Assembly: GCA_023384135.1 (NCBI GenBank)
Contig: JAHDXS010000001.1
Span: 434,001-498,000 of the forward strand
Length of the DNA stretch: 64,000 nt
Reading direction: 5' to 3'
Source: Alphaproteobacteria bacterium
Lineage (GTDB): Bacteria; Pseudomonadota; Alphaproteobacteria; Micavibrionales; Micavibrionaceae
Shown: positions 35,934 to 44,598 of the stretch, piece after piece
Layout of the letters: the number at the start of each line of letters is the position of its first letter
How positions within the stretch are numbered: the stretch's first letter is position 1
Made by a program: the position numbers and the translations under genes
The notes under the pieces: model-generated
Told to the model about the DNA's origin: nothing
The model's database searches: none
Seen by the model: the letters and a program-made list of their open reading frames with translations, nothing else

Positions 35934-38216
35934 TTAGGCCGCGCCTTTTTTGGCGGGGGCAGCATCACGAACCTGCGGATGCACCACCCGGAGCGTCTGG
36001 GTCTTGGAATCATAGATGACCTCCATAACACCGTGTGCGCTCTCGGCCTCCAGCATCGTATTGGCAACGGCGGGATGAATCTGAGAGGCGAAATACCCCG
36101 GAATTCCCCGCGCCCCGTTAGCCGGATTGTACTGATCCTTGCAGAGCGCCCGGAGGGAGTCCGGCGTAATCTCAACCGTAAGATCCCGCCCCTGCGCCTT
36201 GATCTGGGCGTTCAGCTTCATGATCTCGCGCGTGGCGATCTTTTCGATGACCGGCAAGCCAAGGGAATTGAAACAAACGATATTCTGGCGCCCGTTGAAA
36301 CGGTTGAGAAACTCGGGACGATAGGTGTTATCAAGCTCGCGCGTGGTTTCCGCGACCGCATCCTCGAAACTCATGGCCGGGTCGAGGAAATTCTTCTGCC
36401 CGATATTTGTGGTCATCAGAATGATCGCCTCGCTGAACGAAACCGTAAGCCCCCGGTTATCCGTCAGCCGCCCGTCATCCAAAACCTGGAGGAACACGTT
36501 GAAAATGTCCGGGTGCGCCTTCTCGATCTCGTCGAACAAAATGACGACGTAAGGATTCCGGCGCATGGCGTTGGTCAAAATGCCCCCCGCCTCGTAACCC
36601 TCATACCCCGGAGGGGCGCCGATCAGCTTCGCCACCGCGTGTTTCTCCATATATTCCGACATATCGAACCGCAACAACGCGCGCTCGTCGTCGTGGAGCG
36701 CTGCCGTGAGCGCCTTCGCCATCTCCGTCTTGCCGACGCCCGAGGGGCCGAGGAACATGAACGCCGCCTGCGGCTTGTTGGGATCTTTAAGACCCACCCG
36801 CGCGACGCGCACCGCATCCGCCAGCTTCTTGACCGCATGGTCCTGCCCGTAAACGCGCCCAGAAAGCGTTTCATCCAGATTGATCAGCTTCGCGCGTTCG
36901 TCCTGATTAAGCTTATTGGCCGGAATCCCTGACAAAGAGCTAAACTCGTGCAGCACATGATCGGCGGAAAGCTCAAGCCCTTGGTTTATCTCCCTCGTCA
37001 TGGCGTCAAACGCCTGCTTGTTTTTCTCAATAGCCTTCTGCAACTGGTCCATTTCCGCCTTGATGGCGTTGACCTTTTCAGATTCATATCCGGCGGCGGC
37101 GGTCTTTATATTAAAGGGCTGGAACCCCGCCTTACCGGCTTCAGCCTTCTCTTTGAGTTCGCTTTCCGCACTCTCGCGCGCTTCCTGATCCTTCTTGCGC
37201 TGTTCCTCAAGACGATCTTCAAGGTCTTTCAAGGCCTCCTCGCCATCCGTCTGATTCTTATAAATTTTACGGAGGCTTTCCTGCTTGGCTTGCCACTCGG
37301 AACGGATGATCTCGATTTGGCTGGCCAGCATCTCGCTCATTTTCTTAAGCTCGTCCGGCGTCTTGGCAGCAAACGCAGAGATATTCTCGCCCTTCTGCGC
37401 CCGGGCAATCAACGCAAGCTCGCGCTCCTTTTCATTCAGCTTGGGCGGACGCGCATGCGCCTCCTGCCGGTATGAAGTCAGCGCCCGGTCGAGCAGGTTC
37501 AGCGTACGCTCAGGCTGCGCCCGGCTAAGGCTCATCTCCCGTACACGGTATTTCCATGTCAGTTCGATCGCGGTTTCGACGGCCTCATCCGAAACCGGAA
37601 TCTTATGATGATCCTCAAGACGCTTGACCGCCTCGCTCACAATTTTTTGGAGCGCCTCGCGGCTCGGCTCCTGCAAATCCAGCATCGTGAAAAATTCGCC
37701 GATATTGGAATGACACTTAAGCACGATCTCCAGATGCTCGTCGCGCGACTCAAAGATCGCTTGAAACTTGCCTTGATCCAGCGCCCGCATAAGCGCGTTG
37801 ATGAAATGCGTGCACCCGTGGTTGCGCGTCGCCTCGATGAAATCCCTCATATCCTCAATGACCAGAAGCGTATCGGGATAGCGGGAGAGGCGGCGCAAGA
37901 CATTCTGAAAATTCTCGTTCATCGCCGCCGGATCGCCCGATGAAAACAGCCCATCCGTATCTAGCCAAAAGAGACGCTTGCTCAAAATGTCAAACGGCGT
38001 CTCGGGATCGGCCTTACACGATTCAAGTTCAAGGCACAGCGCCGTACATCCAACGCCCCCCGGCCCAACGAGCAAGACACTGTTCGCCTTGTCGCGCATC
38101 AAAATGCGATTCAGCCGCTTGACCTCATCCTCCCGCGCCACCAGCTTAAAGCCGGGAAACCGCGCAAGGTAATCGCTGCCGCGTATGAGAAAATTCTGGC
38201 TCGAACCGTCGGGCAT
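35934..38216 (-). CDS. ClpA/ClpB-like AAA+ ATPase with degenerate first Walker A
   Basis: 760 residues with two AAA+ domains and no Clp N-domain. Domain 1 has GPGGVGCTALC where Walker A should read GxxGxGKT; the lysine is replaced by Cys57. Its Walker B is LLVIEDM in place of the usual IDE. A long coiled coil (about residues 285-420) sits where ClpB has its middle domain. Domain 2 is intact: FLGPSGVGKTEMAKAL (Lys496), then YVVILFDEIEKAHPDIFNVFLQVLDDGRLTDNRG and a typical ClpB C-terminal small domain (YNPANGARGI). I see no ClpP-binding loop. It is probably a specialised unfoldase acting on its operon partners. ClpV of type VI secretion is unlikely because no other such genes occur. Confidence 0.85.
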   Translation of the reverse strand: MPDGSSQNFLIRGSDYLARFPGFKLVAREDEVKRLNRILMRDKANSVLLVGPGGVGCTALCLELESCKADPETPFDILSKRLFWLDTDGLFSSGDPAAMNENFQNVLRRLSRYPDTLLVIEDMRDFIEATRNHGCTHFINALMRALDQGKFQAIFESRDEHLEIVLKCHSNIGEFFTMLDLQEPSREALQKIVSEAVKRLEDHHKIPVSDEAVETAIELTWKYRVREMSLSRAQPERTLNLLDRALTSYRQEAHARPPKLNEKERELALIARAQKGENISAFAAKTPDELKKMSEMLASQIEIIRSEWQAKQESLRKIYKNQTDGEEALKDLEDRLEEQRKKDQEARESAESELKEKAEAGKAGFQPFNIKTAAAGYESEKVNAIKAEMDQLQKAIEKNKQAFDAMTREINQGLELSADHVLHEFSSLSGIPANKLNQDERAKLINLDETLSGRVYGQDHAVKKLADAVRVARVGLKDPNKPQAAFMFLGPSGVGKTEMAKALTAALHDDERALLRFDMSEYMEKHAVAKLIGAPPGYEGYEAGGILTNAMRRNPYVVILFDEIEKAHPDIFNVFLQVLDDGRLTDNRGLTVSFSEAIILMTTNIGQKNFLDPAMSFEDAVAETTRELDNTYRPEFLNRFNGRQNIVCFNSLGLPVIEKIATREIMKLNAQIKAQGRDLTVEITPDSLRALCKDQYNPANGARGIPGYFASQIHPAVANTMLEAESAHGVMEVIYDSKTQTLRVVHPQVRDAAPAKKGAA

Positions 38217-38255
38217 GGCCGCTGTCCTTTCTGAGAGCGTTAAACGAAAACCCGC

Positions 38256-39977
38256 TTAAATCTTAAACGGATTGGGCGGCGCACCAGCGGCCGATCCGCT
38301 CTCACCCTCATCCGAAGACGAAGATTTAGACGTTCCGGCCTTCCCGGCGACCACATCGGCGGCAATCGCAATCGACTCCTTCACATCTTCCTGAACGTTC
38401 TTGGCGGTCTCCTCAAGGCGACCCAGAAGATCCTTGGTCTCCTTAAGCCCCTCGCGGGTGATCGTGGTCGCGGTGCGGATGACTTCGCCGTACTGCTCAA
38501 GCCCCTGCAGAGCCTTGGTAAGCTCGTTGTTCTGCTCGTGCGTGCCAAGAGCCAGACGAATCACTTCCTTCTGCGAAAGATCCTGCGTCTTCGTATTCAT
38601 ACGCTCCAGCGACATGCGCGCCATTTCGGAAGACTCACCCAAGGCGGCGGCGGAAACCGCCTGCAACACGGTGCTGAGCTGGTCGGCTACGCCCGCCACG
38701 CCGGAGCTATGGATTTGCCGCGTCTTGTCGATCTGGCTCTGATTGCCGTCCTTCATCGACTTGATCCGGTGGTTGGCATTCGTCAACTCCGCCAGAACCG
38801 TGGTCGTGTCATAAGACGAAGCGTTCAGCGCTGAGATGTAATTCTCAAGATCGCGCTTGTCCCGCTCGCGGTTCATCTTCGCTATGTCGCTCTCCTCGGT
38901 CGCCTCCTTAGCGGTCAGCTCCTCCCGGTATTTCTCGTTATCGCCGTGCGCCTTCTTGGTCGCGTCGTTGAGGATCGCGTAGATCTCCCGCATGGAGTAA
39001 TTAGCCTCAAGAAGATTGTCGATCTGCTTGTCCATGCCGACGAAATGCTCGGAGATGCTGGAAACCCGCTGCTCCGTCGTGTTGACGAAATTCTGCGCCG
39101 CCTGCACCAGATCTTGCTGCCGCTGCTTATGCTCGTCGGAGCTGATATCCAGCAATTCGCGAAGCTTCGCCTTGGCTTCAATAAATTCGGGATCGAGATT
39201 GGAGGCACGGGGCTGCGCCTTCGCAGTCTCGGCAATCTTTTGCGTCAGGTCACTAAGCGAACCGCGCTTTTCCGTAAGCTGCATCTCCAACTCGGCAATC
39301 TTCTTCCGCGAATTTTCCTTAACGGGTCCAAAGCCAAACAGCGACTTGTCCTCACCCAGATGCGCGATTTGGACTTGCGTCTGCTTGATCGTTTGCTCAA
39401 GCGAGGCCAAGTCTTTCTTCTGCTGCTCCAGAAGCGCCGCCAGACGCGCCTCCTCCTCCCGGTCCATCGCGATCTCACGGAAAACATCGAACGTCAGGCC
39501 GTTCATCCGCAGCTTGTAAACGGAATCCACGATATCCGTCAGCGGCGAAATTTTATCCTCAAAAGCCAGAAGCGCAGTGTTCAACTCATCATAAACCTGC
39601 TTCAATTCGCTGAAGGCCTCAGTATCGGTCAACGCGATAATCTGCTGCGCCATGCGCTTGCGCTCAAACTGAAGGTATTCCTTGAACAGCTTGAACGCCT
39701 CAAGCTCCTCCTTTGCCTGATCCTTGTTGTCTGCGAAAGCAAGAATTTTGGTCACAGCCTCCATCTTGGCTTCAGGGGTCGAATTGGGATCAAACATAAC
39801 CTTGTAAAACGGGTTTTCCTGAATGTTCGCAAACTTCTTGGACGAAGCCGCGTCTTCCGGCTGCGCCTTATCCTTGCTGGAGGCCGTCTCCCGGCGCGAG
39901 GTCGCGCGGGCCTGCTCCATCATCTGCTCGATATCGGTCTTTTGCTTCTGCGCGCCTTTTGCACTGCCTGACGTCAT
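38256..39977 (-). CDS. Long coiled-coil protein of unknown family
   Basis: 573 residues, almost wholly alpha-helical and charged, with long coiled coils (about 190-270 and 270-420) and no membrane segment or signal. The N-terminus (1-55) and the Ser/Gly/Ala-rich C-terminus look disordered. The later helical part (SAAALGESSEMARMSLERM, TITREGLKETKDLLGRLEE) is reminiscent of TelA or methyl-accepting-type helical bundles, but I cannot assign it. It is the first gene of the operon with the Clp-like ATPase 39 bases on. It may be the ATPase substrate or scaffold. Confidence 0.7.
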   Translation of the reverse strand: MTSGSAKGAQKQKTDIEQMMEQARATSRRETASSKDKAQPEDAASSKKFANIQENPFYKVMFDPNSTPEAKMEAVTKILAFADNKDQAKEELEAFKLFKEYLQFERKRMAQQIIALTDTEAFSELKQVYDELNTALLAFEDKISPLTDIVDSVYKLRMNGLTFDVFREIAMDREEEARLAALLEQQKKDLASLEQTIKQTQVQIAHLGEDKSLFGFGPVKENSRKKIAELEMQLTEKRGSLSDLTQKIAETAKAQPRASNLDPEFIEAKAKLRELLDISSDEHKQRQQDLVQAAQNFVNTTEQRVSSISEHFVGMDKQIDNLLEANYSMREIYAILNDATKKAHGDNEKYREELTAKEATEESDIAKMNRERDKRDLENYISALNASSYDTTTVLAELTNANHRIKSMKDGNQSQIDKTRQIHSSGVAGVADQLSTVLQAVSAAALGESSEMARMSLERMNTKTQDLSQKEVIRLALGTHEQNNELTKALQGLEQYGEVIRTATTITREGLKETKDLLGRLEETAKNVQEDVKESIAIAADVVAGKAGTSKSSSSDEGESGSAAGAPPNPFKI

Positions 39978-40215
39978 GATGGTCCACTCCCTTTGACTAC
40001 TTGCCTGTCCGAAAAATCCCTTCTTGTTTATTCCACGACCTCATGCGTGAAATCAAACCAAAAGCAAACATCCGGGCAAAGCACCTGCTTTCCTATGTAT
40101 GTACTTATATATAACAATATATACATTATACAGAACCTGCGCAAGTATTATTTCTTTGTATACCCTTTTATGCTTTTATAGGGTGAGAGCAACCCGAGCT
40201 GGAGGCACGAGCACG
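39978..40215. other. AT-rich intergenic region
   Basis: This 238-base gap between divergent genes must carry the promoters of the coiled-coil gene and of the RHH-like gene. The middle (about 40095-40180) is very rich in A and T, with an almost palindromic TATATAACAATATATA stretch. I could not fix clear -35/-10 pairs. Confidence 0.4.
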
Positions 40216-40515
40216 ATGAACAACAAAAACCTTATGCGCGTAAGCATTATGATGCGCCGCGATCAACACGACGATCTGCATAAAATGGGCGTAAATATAA
40301 GCGGCTACATACGCGACCTGATCGACGACCGGCTCAGCAACCACACGATAATTATTAACGTAGGCGAAGACACCAAGAAAATCTACGACCAGATCATCTC
40401 CCACAGCGGCGAACAGGACCGCGAGCTTGAGCCGTTCCTCCGCGAGGCCCTGCGGAACATGCTGGCCGACAAGATCAAGCAAATGCAGCAGCTTCAAAAG
40501 AATTTTAAGAACTAA
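40216..40515 (+). CDS. Small ribbon-helix-helix-like protein
   Basis: 99 residues from the ATG at 40216, which follows GGAGG at 10 bases distance; the frame upstream is open but AT-rich and not protein-like. The first 40 residues, MRVSIMMRRDQHDDLHKMG then VNISGYIRDLIDDRL, look like a ribbon-helix-helix (CopG/MetJ/Arc) DNA-binding unit, with one strand and two helices. The remaining 55 residues are helical and charged. It could be a local transcriptional regulator or an antitoxin, but no toxin gene adjoins it. It stands upstream of the Dlt-like operon in the same direction. Confidence 0.62.
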   Translation: MNNKNLMRVSIMMRRDQHDDLHKMGVNISGYIRDLIDDRLSNHTIIINVGEDTKKIYDQIISHSGEQDRELEPFLREALRNMLADKIKQMQQLQKNFKN

Positions 40516-40535
40516 ACAGACCCATCAATTTATGC

Positions 40536-40564
40536 TTAACTCTTCTGTAAGGTACAGGTATATT
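40536..40564 (+). promoter_or_regulatory. Predicted promoter of the Dlt-like operon
   Basis: TTAACT (40536-40541), a 17-base spacer and TATATT (40559-40564) lie 69 bases before the acyl carrier protein start. The 10-mer ATGCTTAACT that holds the -35 box also occurs on the minus strand beside the -10 box of the fkbH-like gene (46427-46436). Confidence 0.5.
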
Positions 40565-40632
40565 GCCATAGATAGCAACACCGCGTGTCAGGCATGCTTG
40601 CGTGCCATAACAAAAAGAAAGTCTACACCGTC

Positions 40633-40866
40633 ATGAGTGATGATTTACTGAATTTATTTGCCGAAGTTCTTGAAGTCGATGTAAGCAAACTGAGCGACCA
40701 AACATCGCCCGATAACACCCCCCAATGGGACAGTTTGGCTGCGATGGGCCTGGTTGCAGCCCTGGAAGAGAAGTTCTCAGTACAACTCAGCACCAAAGAA
40801 ATCATGAAAATGACAAGCATTGGCCTCGCTCGGGAAACTCTGCGCGCCAAAGGCGTGACACTTTAA
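40633..40866 (+). CDS. Acyl carrier protein (DltC-like)
   Basis: 77 residues from the ATG at 40633. The four-helix ACP pattern is visible, with the phosphopantetheine attachment Ser34 in the WDSLAAMGLV motif and a typical third helix (FSVQLSTKEIMKM). An earlier in-frame ATG (40585) would add an unrelated 16-residue extension. It is a specialised ACP, distinct from the fatty-acid AcpP, which has the motif DSLDTVEL. The next gene is an MBOAT acyltransferase, so it most likely presents the cargo as a thioester on the cytoplasmic side, as DltC does. A putative loading enzyme (FkbH type) is encoded at the end of the same locus. Confidence 0.88.
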   Translation: MSDDLLNLFAEVLEVDVSKLSDQTSPDNTPQWDSLAAMGLVAALEEKFSVQLSTKEIMKMTSIGLARETLRAKGVTL

Positions 40867-40934
40867 AAGTGCCATACATGCACGCCACGCCCCAAAAGTA
40901 ATAGATTTTTATCGGGGATAGGAGCGGCATAGCT

Positions 40935-42209
40935 TTGAAATTTGACCTTAACTATGATAGCAGCCAATACTTCTTCGACCTGATTGCCCTTTCGGTCATT
41001 CTGCTCCCCGCCTACCTGTGCTGTGCTGTATCAAGCTTAAGGCGCGTGGTCTTTATTTTTTCTGGTATCTACCTTTTGTATTTCATAGCGCCACGGCTTG
41101 CGCTTCTATCAATCATATTCTGGATGGCGCTTTTCGTCCTGCAGCGCCTAGTTGCCGCTATGGAAGCGCGAGTAGCCGCGCAGCCTGACAATAAATCGAT
41201 AGCAGCCTTGGCAAATCTGCTTTTTACGGCCTCAATTGTGATCGCACTGAGCCCTATGCTTACATGGAAAATGTATGAATGGGACTTTGTGCGGCTTATA
41301 AATCTGAGCAGTAACTCGTTACTGGAATTTTTGAATCGCCCCCTTTGGGAAATCGACCTGGCACGCGATATCGTAACGCCTGTAGGCCTCTCATTCGCGA
41401 CCTTTAGAGGCATAGATCTCCTCGTAAAAACCTACATAGGAAAACTCAAAGGCCTGAGCTTGGACCGCGTTCTTTACTATGGTTTTTTCCCTCCTATATT
41501 GGTCGTTGGCCCAATCATCGAATATGAGGAAGTGCAGGAAAACGCCGAAGGCAAATTACCCACCCCCTCACCTGACGACATTCTGGCTGGTGCGCTAAGA
41601 GCGGCCTGGGGCTTTTTCAAAATTCTTTGTCTCGCGAACTTCCTGCAACCAGCGTCACAGATACTTCAGTCATTCGCCCAGCAAGACATCACAACCATTT
41701 GGATTTATCTTTTTACGTATACTTGGTTCTTTTACATTAATTTTTCAGGTTACTCCGATATCGCAATAGGTATGGCCCGCATCTTCGGGTTCCGCCTGAA
41801 GGAAAACTTCAACAACCCGTTCTTTGCCCAGAATATTATTGAATTCTGGTCTGGCTGGCACATGAGCCTATATCGTTTTGCGCGCCGCAACGTTTTCGTG
41901 CCCTTAGGCGGCTACCGGGAAAATCGCCATATCCTCGCATTGGCGGGCACCATGATGACGATCGCTCTCTGGCACGCTCTAAGCGCATCTATGGTTGCGT
42001 TCGGCCTGTATCACACGGTTGGCTTAATTGCGCACCGCAGATTTACGAGATGGAAAGATAAAAACAACATCAAATTTGAAAGCCCACTAACGCAAGGCGC
42101 GTGCGTTCTTGCTACTTATCTGTTTGTAATGCTCAGCTTTCCTCTGATCGTACTGCCCTTGGGCGCGGCAATAGGTTTCTATGCGGCGATGTTCGGACTG
42201 GGTGGATGA
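40935..42209 (+). CDS. MBOAT family O-acyltransferase (DltB/AlgI-like)
   Basis: 424 residues from a TTG start preceded by AGGAG. About ten membrane helices. The MBOAT catalytic region is intact: FFYINFSGYSDIAIGMARIFG, then IIEFWSGWHMSLYRFARRNVFVPLGG with His309, and IALWHALSASM with His347; both histidines correspond to the conserved pair of AlgI and DltB. The enzyme should take an acyl group from the ACP in the cytoplasm and pass it across the membrane. Its C-terminus ends with MFGLGG and has no acyl-shuttle hexapeptide, unlike most Gram-negative relatives. That motif is instead on the microprotein at 43470. It ends 2 bases before the SGNH-like gene. Confidence 0.92.
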   Translation: MKFDLNYDSSQYFFDLIALSVILLPAYLCCAVSSLRRVVFIFSGIYLLYFIAPRLALLSIIFWMALFVLQRLVAAMEARVAAQPDNKSIAALANLLFTASIVIALSPMLTWKMYEWDFVRLINLSSNSLLEFLNRPLWEIDLARDIVTPVGLSFATFRGIDLLVKTYIGKLKGLSLDRVLYYGFFPPILVVGPIIEYEEVQENAEGKLPTPSPDDILAGALRAAWGFFKILCLANFLQPASQILQSFAQQDITTIWIYLFTYTWFFYINFSGYSDIAIGMARIFGFRLKENFNNPFFAQNIIEFWSGWHMSLYRFARRNVFVPLGGYRENRHILALAGTMMTIALWHALSASMVAFGLYHTVGLIAHRRFTRWKDKNNIKFESPLTQGACVLATYLFVMLSFPLIVLPLGAAIGFYAAMFGLGG

Positions 42210-42210
42210 A

Positions 42211-43473
42211 ATGAAAAGCATAGACTCGGCGCTTGAAATGCTCGGATACAAGGCTACCCCCGCGGGAATTTTTCGTATTGCCCTGTGGGCCTTGTTTTTT
42301 CTGGTGATCTCTGGCTTATACCTTCCGCAAAAAGAGCGCGATATGCCGTTCGCAGAAAACACCAAAGGCCTCGCGATTACGCCGCTGATCACGCTGCCTT
42401 CAGACCCCGCCTTCATAAATGATGAAGCACAGCAGGTAAAGGCAGATCTGAAAATCGCATGGATATCAGACTCATCTTCGGTCATTTACAAGCCGGGCGC
42501 TAAGTTTCTTGATTTTGCAACGATGGGCGAAAACGCCCTCCTTCCCGTAGAGACACTGAAGGCCTTAAAACCCCTGAGCGTCCATAACTCCCACATAGAT
42601 CTCTATATCCGCCTTTCATTAAGAAGCCTCGAGTCATTCACGCTGACCCAGCTGGCGCTCGCTCGGGACACAGACCTGATCGTCCTGACTCTGAATCCAT
42701 TTTTTGTATTTAATAACCACTCGATTTTTAAGGGCGATTCACACTTCCCGCGTGCCAGCCAGACGTGGGTGGCGGACCGTTCTGCATGGCCTTGGCTTCC
42801 TCTGTTTCCCTCCCCGTCCGACCACCTCTGGGCGCTTTGGGGACGTCATTTTGACATCTTTGCGCGCGCCCCCGCATTCGCAGAAGATATTCACGATACT
42901 AAAATAATGCTGTGGTCAGCATTATTTCCAGCTCTAAAAGGAGAGGACAGCAAACCGCTTCGTCCAGAATCCGCGCAAAACCTTAAAGAAAACGCCATGA
43001 TTTTTTGGGTCACGCAGCGTTATCTAAAAGGCGACATGTCTAAGCTTGTGAATGACAAAAACGAAGCTGTGAATTCAAAATGGTACCGCCAGCTTATACG
43101 CCTCACAGATCTTGATGAAACTTCTTTCAACCATGCCATACTGATACGGACGCTCGAGCAAATAAAAGCGAGCGGCAAAAGGGCGCTTATTTATCTCGCC
43201 CCGGTCTCCGAAAATCTGCGTGATGACAAAGCGGCGTGGATGTCATACCAGACCATTAAAGCTGAATTGGAAAGGCTTAAGAAGCTATATGATAGTGAAA
43301 AAATGAGACTGATAATCAACATGGAGCCGGAAGTTCTACAAGATACAGTATTTGCAAAAGACGACGATGTTCATGTAAACGATAGCGGCAAGCTCTCGGC
43401 CTTTCTGGCTAGCCAAATCCAGCAGCTAACCCAAACACGAGCCGCCGACCAAGAAAAGGAATATACCCCATGA
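42211..43473 (+). CDS. SGNH-like extracytoplasmic acyltransferase (DltD/AlgJ-like)
   Basis: 420 residues from the ATG at 42211, two bases after the MBOAT stop. One N-terminal membrane helix (about 19-38) anchors it, with the rest in the periplasm. The SGNH/GDSL-type site is seen as ISDSSS (Asp87, Ser88; the serine is the presumed nucleophile) at the first strand, and the last block as DDVHVNDSGKLSAFLASQ (Asp385, His388), the expected Asp-His pair. This mirrors DltD and AlgJ/AlgX, which receive an acyl group and place it on the polymer. The family relation is inferred from motifs and position; overall similarity to either is not obvious. Confidence 0.8.
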   Translation: MKSIDSALEMLGYKATPAGIFRIALWALFFLVISGLYLPQKERDMPFAENTKGLAITPLITLPSDPAFINDEAQQVKADLKIAWISDSSSVIYKPGAKFLDFATMGENALLPVETLKALKPLSVHNSHIDLYIRLSLRSLESFTLTQLALARDTDLIVLTLNPFFVFNNHSIFKGDSHFPRASQTWVADRSAWPWLPLFPSPSDHLWALWGRHFDIFARAPAFAEDIHDTKIMLWSALFPALKGEDSKPLRPESAQNLKENAMIFWVTQRYLKGDMSKLVNDKNEAVNSKWYRQLIRLTDLDETSFNHAILIRTLEQIKASGKRALIYLAPVSENLRDDKAAWMSYQTIKAELERLKKLYDSEKMRLIINMEPEVLQDTVFAKDDDVHVNDSGKLSAFLASQIQQLTQTRAADQEKEYTP

Positions 43474-43643
43474 ACCAAATAAGCAGGCAAAAACCGAGAG
43501 AGCTTCAGGGGCCCGAACAGAACAGAAATCTGGCAAAGAGCCTATTTATTGAATGTATTCTGGGGTTTATCTTTGCGTTCCTGGCCGGAATGGCGTACTT
43601 TGGCTCTGGCTTTGATGTTGAGTTCATTTATCAGGGATTTTGA
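43470..43643 (+). CDS. DltX-like transmembrane microprotein ending in FIYQGF
   Basis: 57 residues, start overlapping the SGNH-like stop as ATGA, stop one base before the methyltransferase ATG. A hydrophilic N-terminus of about 24 residues rich in Arg, Lys and Gln precedes a single membrane helix (about 25-45, CILGFIFAFLAGMAYFG), and the protein ends FIYQGF. By the positive-inside rule the C-terminus faces the periplasm. FIYxxF is the C-terminal hexapeptide known from DltX, whose tyrosine carries the acyl group from the MBOAT to the extracytoplasmic serine enzyme. Tyr54 would do so here. It is short enough to escape standard gene calling. Confidence 0.85.
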   Translation: MNQISRQKPRELQGPEQNRNLAKSLFIECILGFIFAFLAGMAYFGSGFDVEFIYQGF

Positions 43644-43644
43644 T

Positions 43645-44589
43645 ATGTCTGTAACAGCGAAAAAAGTAACTACAAAAACCCTCCCCCCCCTCGTCGAAAG
43701 AATAGTTGACGACATTCTGGATAAAAACCCACTGCACCAGAAGATCGTCACTGTTTCTCTTGAAAACATGACGGAGGAAGAACTGAACAATCTGCAAACT
43801 TACCTCACCTTCTCGCAGGAACAGGGGCACTCTGTTGAATACTTAGCAGACTGCTACTTAATGATGGTTATGGACGTACTGAAAGAACAAATCTACTTTC
43901 AGAAGCACAAAAAATATCGTTACTCTACTTTGGATGAGGTCGCCGGAAGCGTATACCACTCTCCGGAGTACATGACCAAATACATGTACGGAATTGCAAT
44001 TTCCTGCTTTATGTGGCCAAACCACTTGGAAATGCTGCGCTTTTTCAAAGAAACGGTACCGAAAGACAAAAAGGGACAGTATCTTGAGGTCGGTCCAGGT
44101 CACGGTCTTTATTTCATGAGCGCGATGGAAAGAACCGCATTCGACAAATTTAACGGGATAGACATTAGCGAAACCAGTATCGGAATAACCAAGAAAATAG
44201 TCGAGTATTTCCAACCGAATCAAAAAGCCAATTATGCCTTAGAGCTGAAGGATTTTCTGGATGCCGACCAGTTAAAATCCAATTCCTATGATGCCGTCAT
44301 AACCGGCGAGGTTCTTGAACACGTAGAGCAGCCCAAATTATTCCTGCGCCGGATTGCGGACATCGCCAAGCCTGACGCATATATTTACGTTACGACATGT
44401 TGCAACGCTGCTGTGATCGACCACATTTACCTTTTCCGAACAATCAAGGAAGTCGAGGATATGATGGACGATTGCGGACTAAAGGTTGTGAAGCCGCTCT
44501 ATCTTCCATACGAAGGCAAGACGGTCGAGGAATGCCTTGAAAAGGAACTGCCGATCAGCGTGGCTTATGTGCTCCAGAAGAAAACCTGA
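43645..44589 (+). CDS. SAM-dependent methyltransferase of the Dlt-like operon
   Basis: 314 residues from the ATG at 43645, one base after the microprotein stop; a longer frame from 43549 would run inside the microprotein gene. A helical N-terminal part (residues 1-140) has no match I know. The class I SAM fold then starts with YLEVGPGHGLYFMSA (motif I at 147-154), NGIDISETSIGIT, and DAVITGEVLEHVEQPKLFLRRIA. It could methylate the ACP-bound acyl group (for example an O-methyl on glyceroyl, as FkbG does in another pathway) or the acceptor glycan. It is last in the operon and ends 9 bases before the convergent FkbH-like gene. Confidence 0.78.
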   Translation: MSVTAKKVTTKTLPPLVERIVDDILDKNPLHQKIVTVSLENMTEEELNNLQTYLTFSQEQGHSVEYLADCYLMMVMDVLKEQIYFQKHKKYRYSTLDEVAGSVYHSPEYMTKYMYGIAISCFMWPNHLEMLRFFKETVPKDKKGQYLEVGPGHGLYFMSAMERTAFDKFNGIDISETSIGITKKIVEYFQPNQKANYALELKDFLDADQLKSNSYDAVITGEVLEHVEQPKLFLRRIADIAKPDAYIYVTTCCNAAVIDHIYLFRTIKEVEDMMDDCGLKVVKPLYLPYEGKTVEECLEKELPISVAYVLQKKT

Positions 44590-44598
44590 AATAACGGC

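Noticed and set aside
35934-38216. Type VI secretion ClpV
   Set aside because: No Clp N-domain and no tss genes nearby; the operon partners are unlike those of type VI secretion.
38256-39977. TelA-type toxic anion resistance protein
   Set aside because: Helical content is similar but I could not match the family motifs, so I kept it as an unknown coiled-coil protein.
40216-40515. Toxin-antitoxin pair
   Set aside because: The RHH-like protein would fit an antitoxin, but the next gene is an acyl carrier protein and no toxin-like ORF adjoins.
43549-43644. Longer start of the Dlt-locus methyltransferase
   Set aside because: The extension lies inside the microprotein frame and has no homologous look; the ATG at 43645 directly after the microprotein stop fits better.
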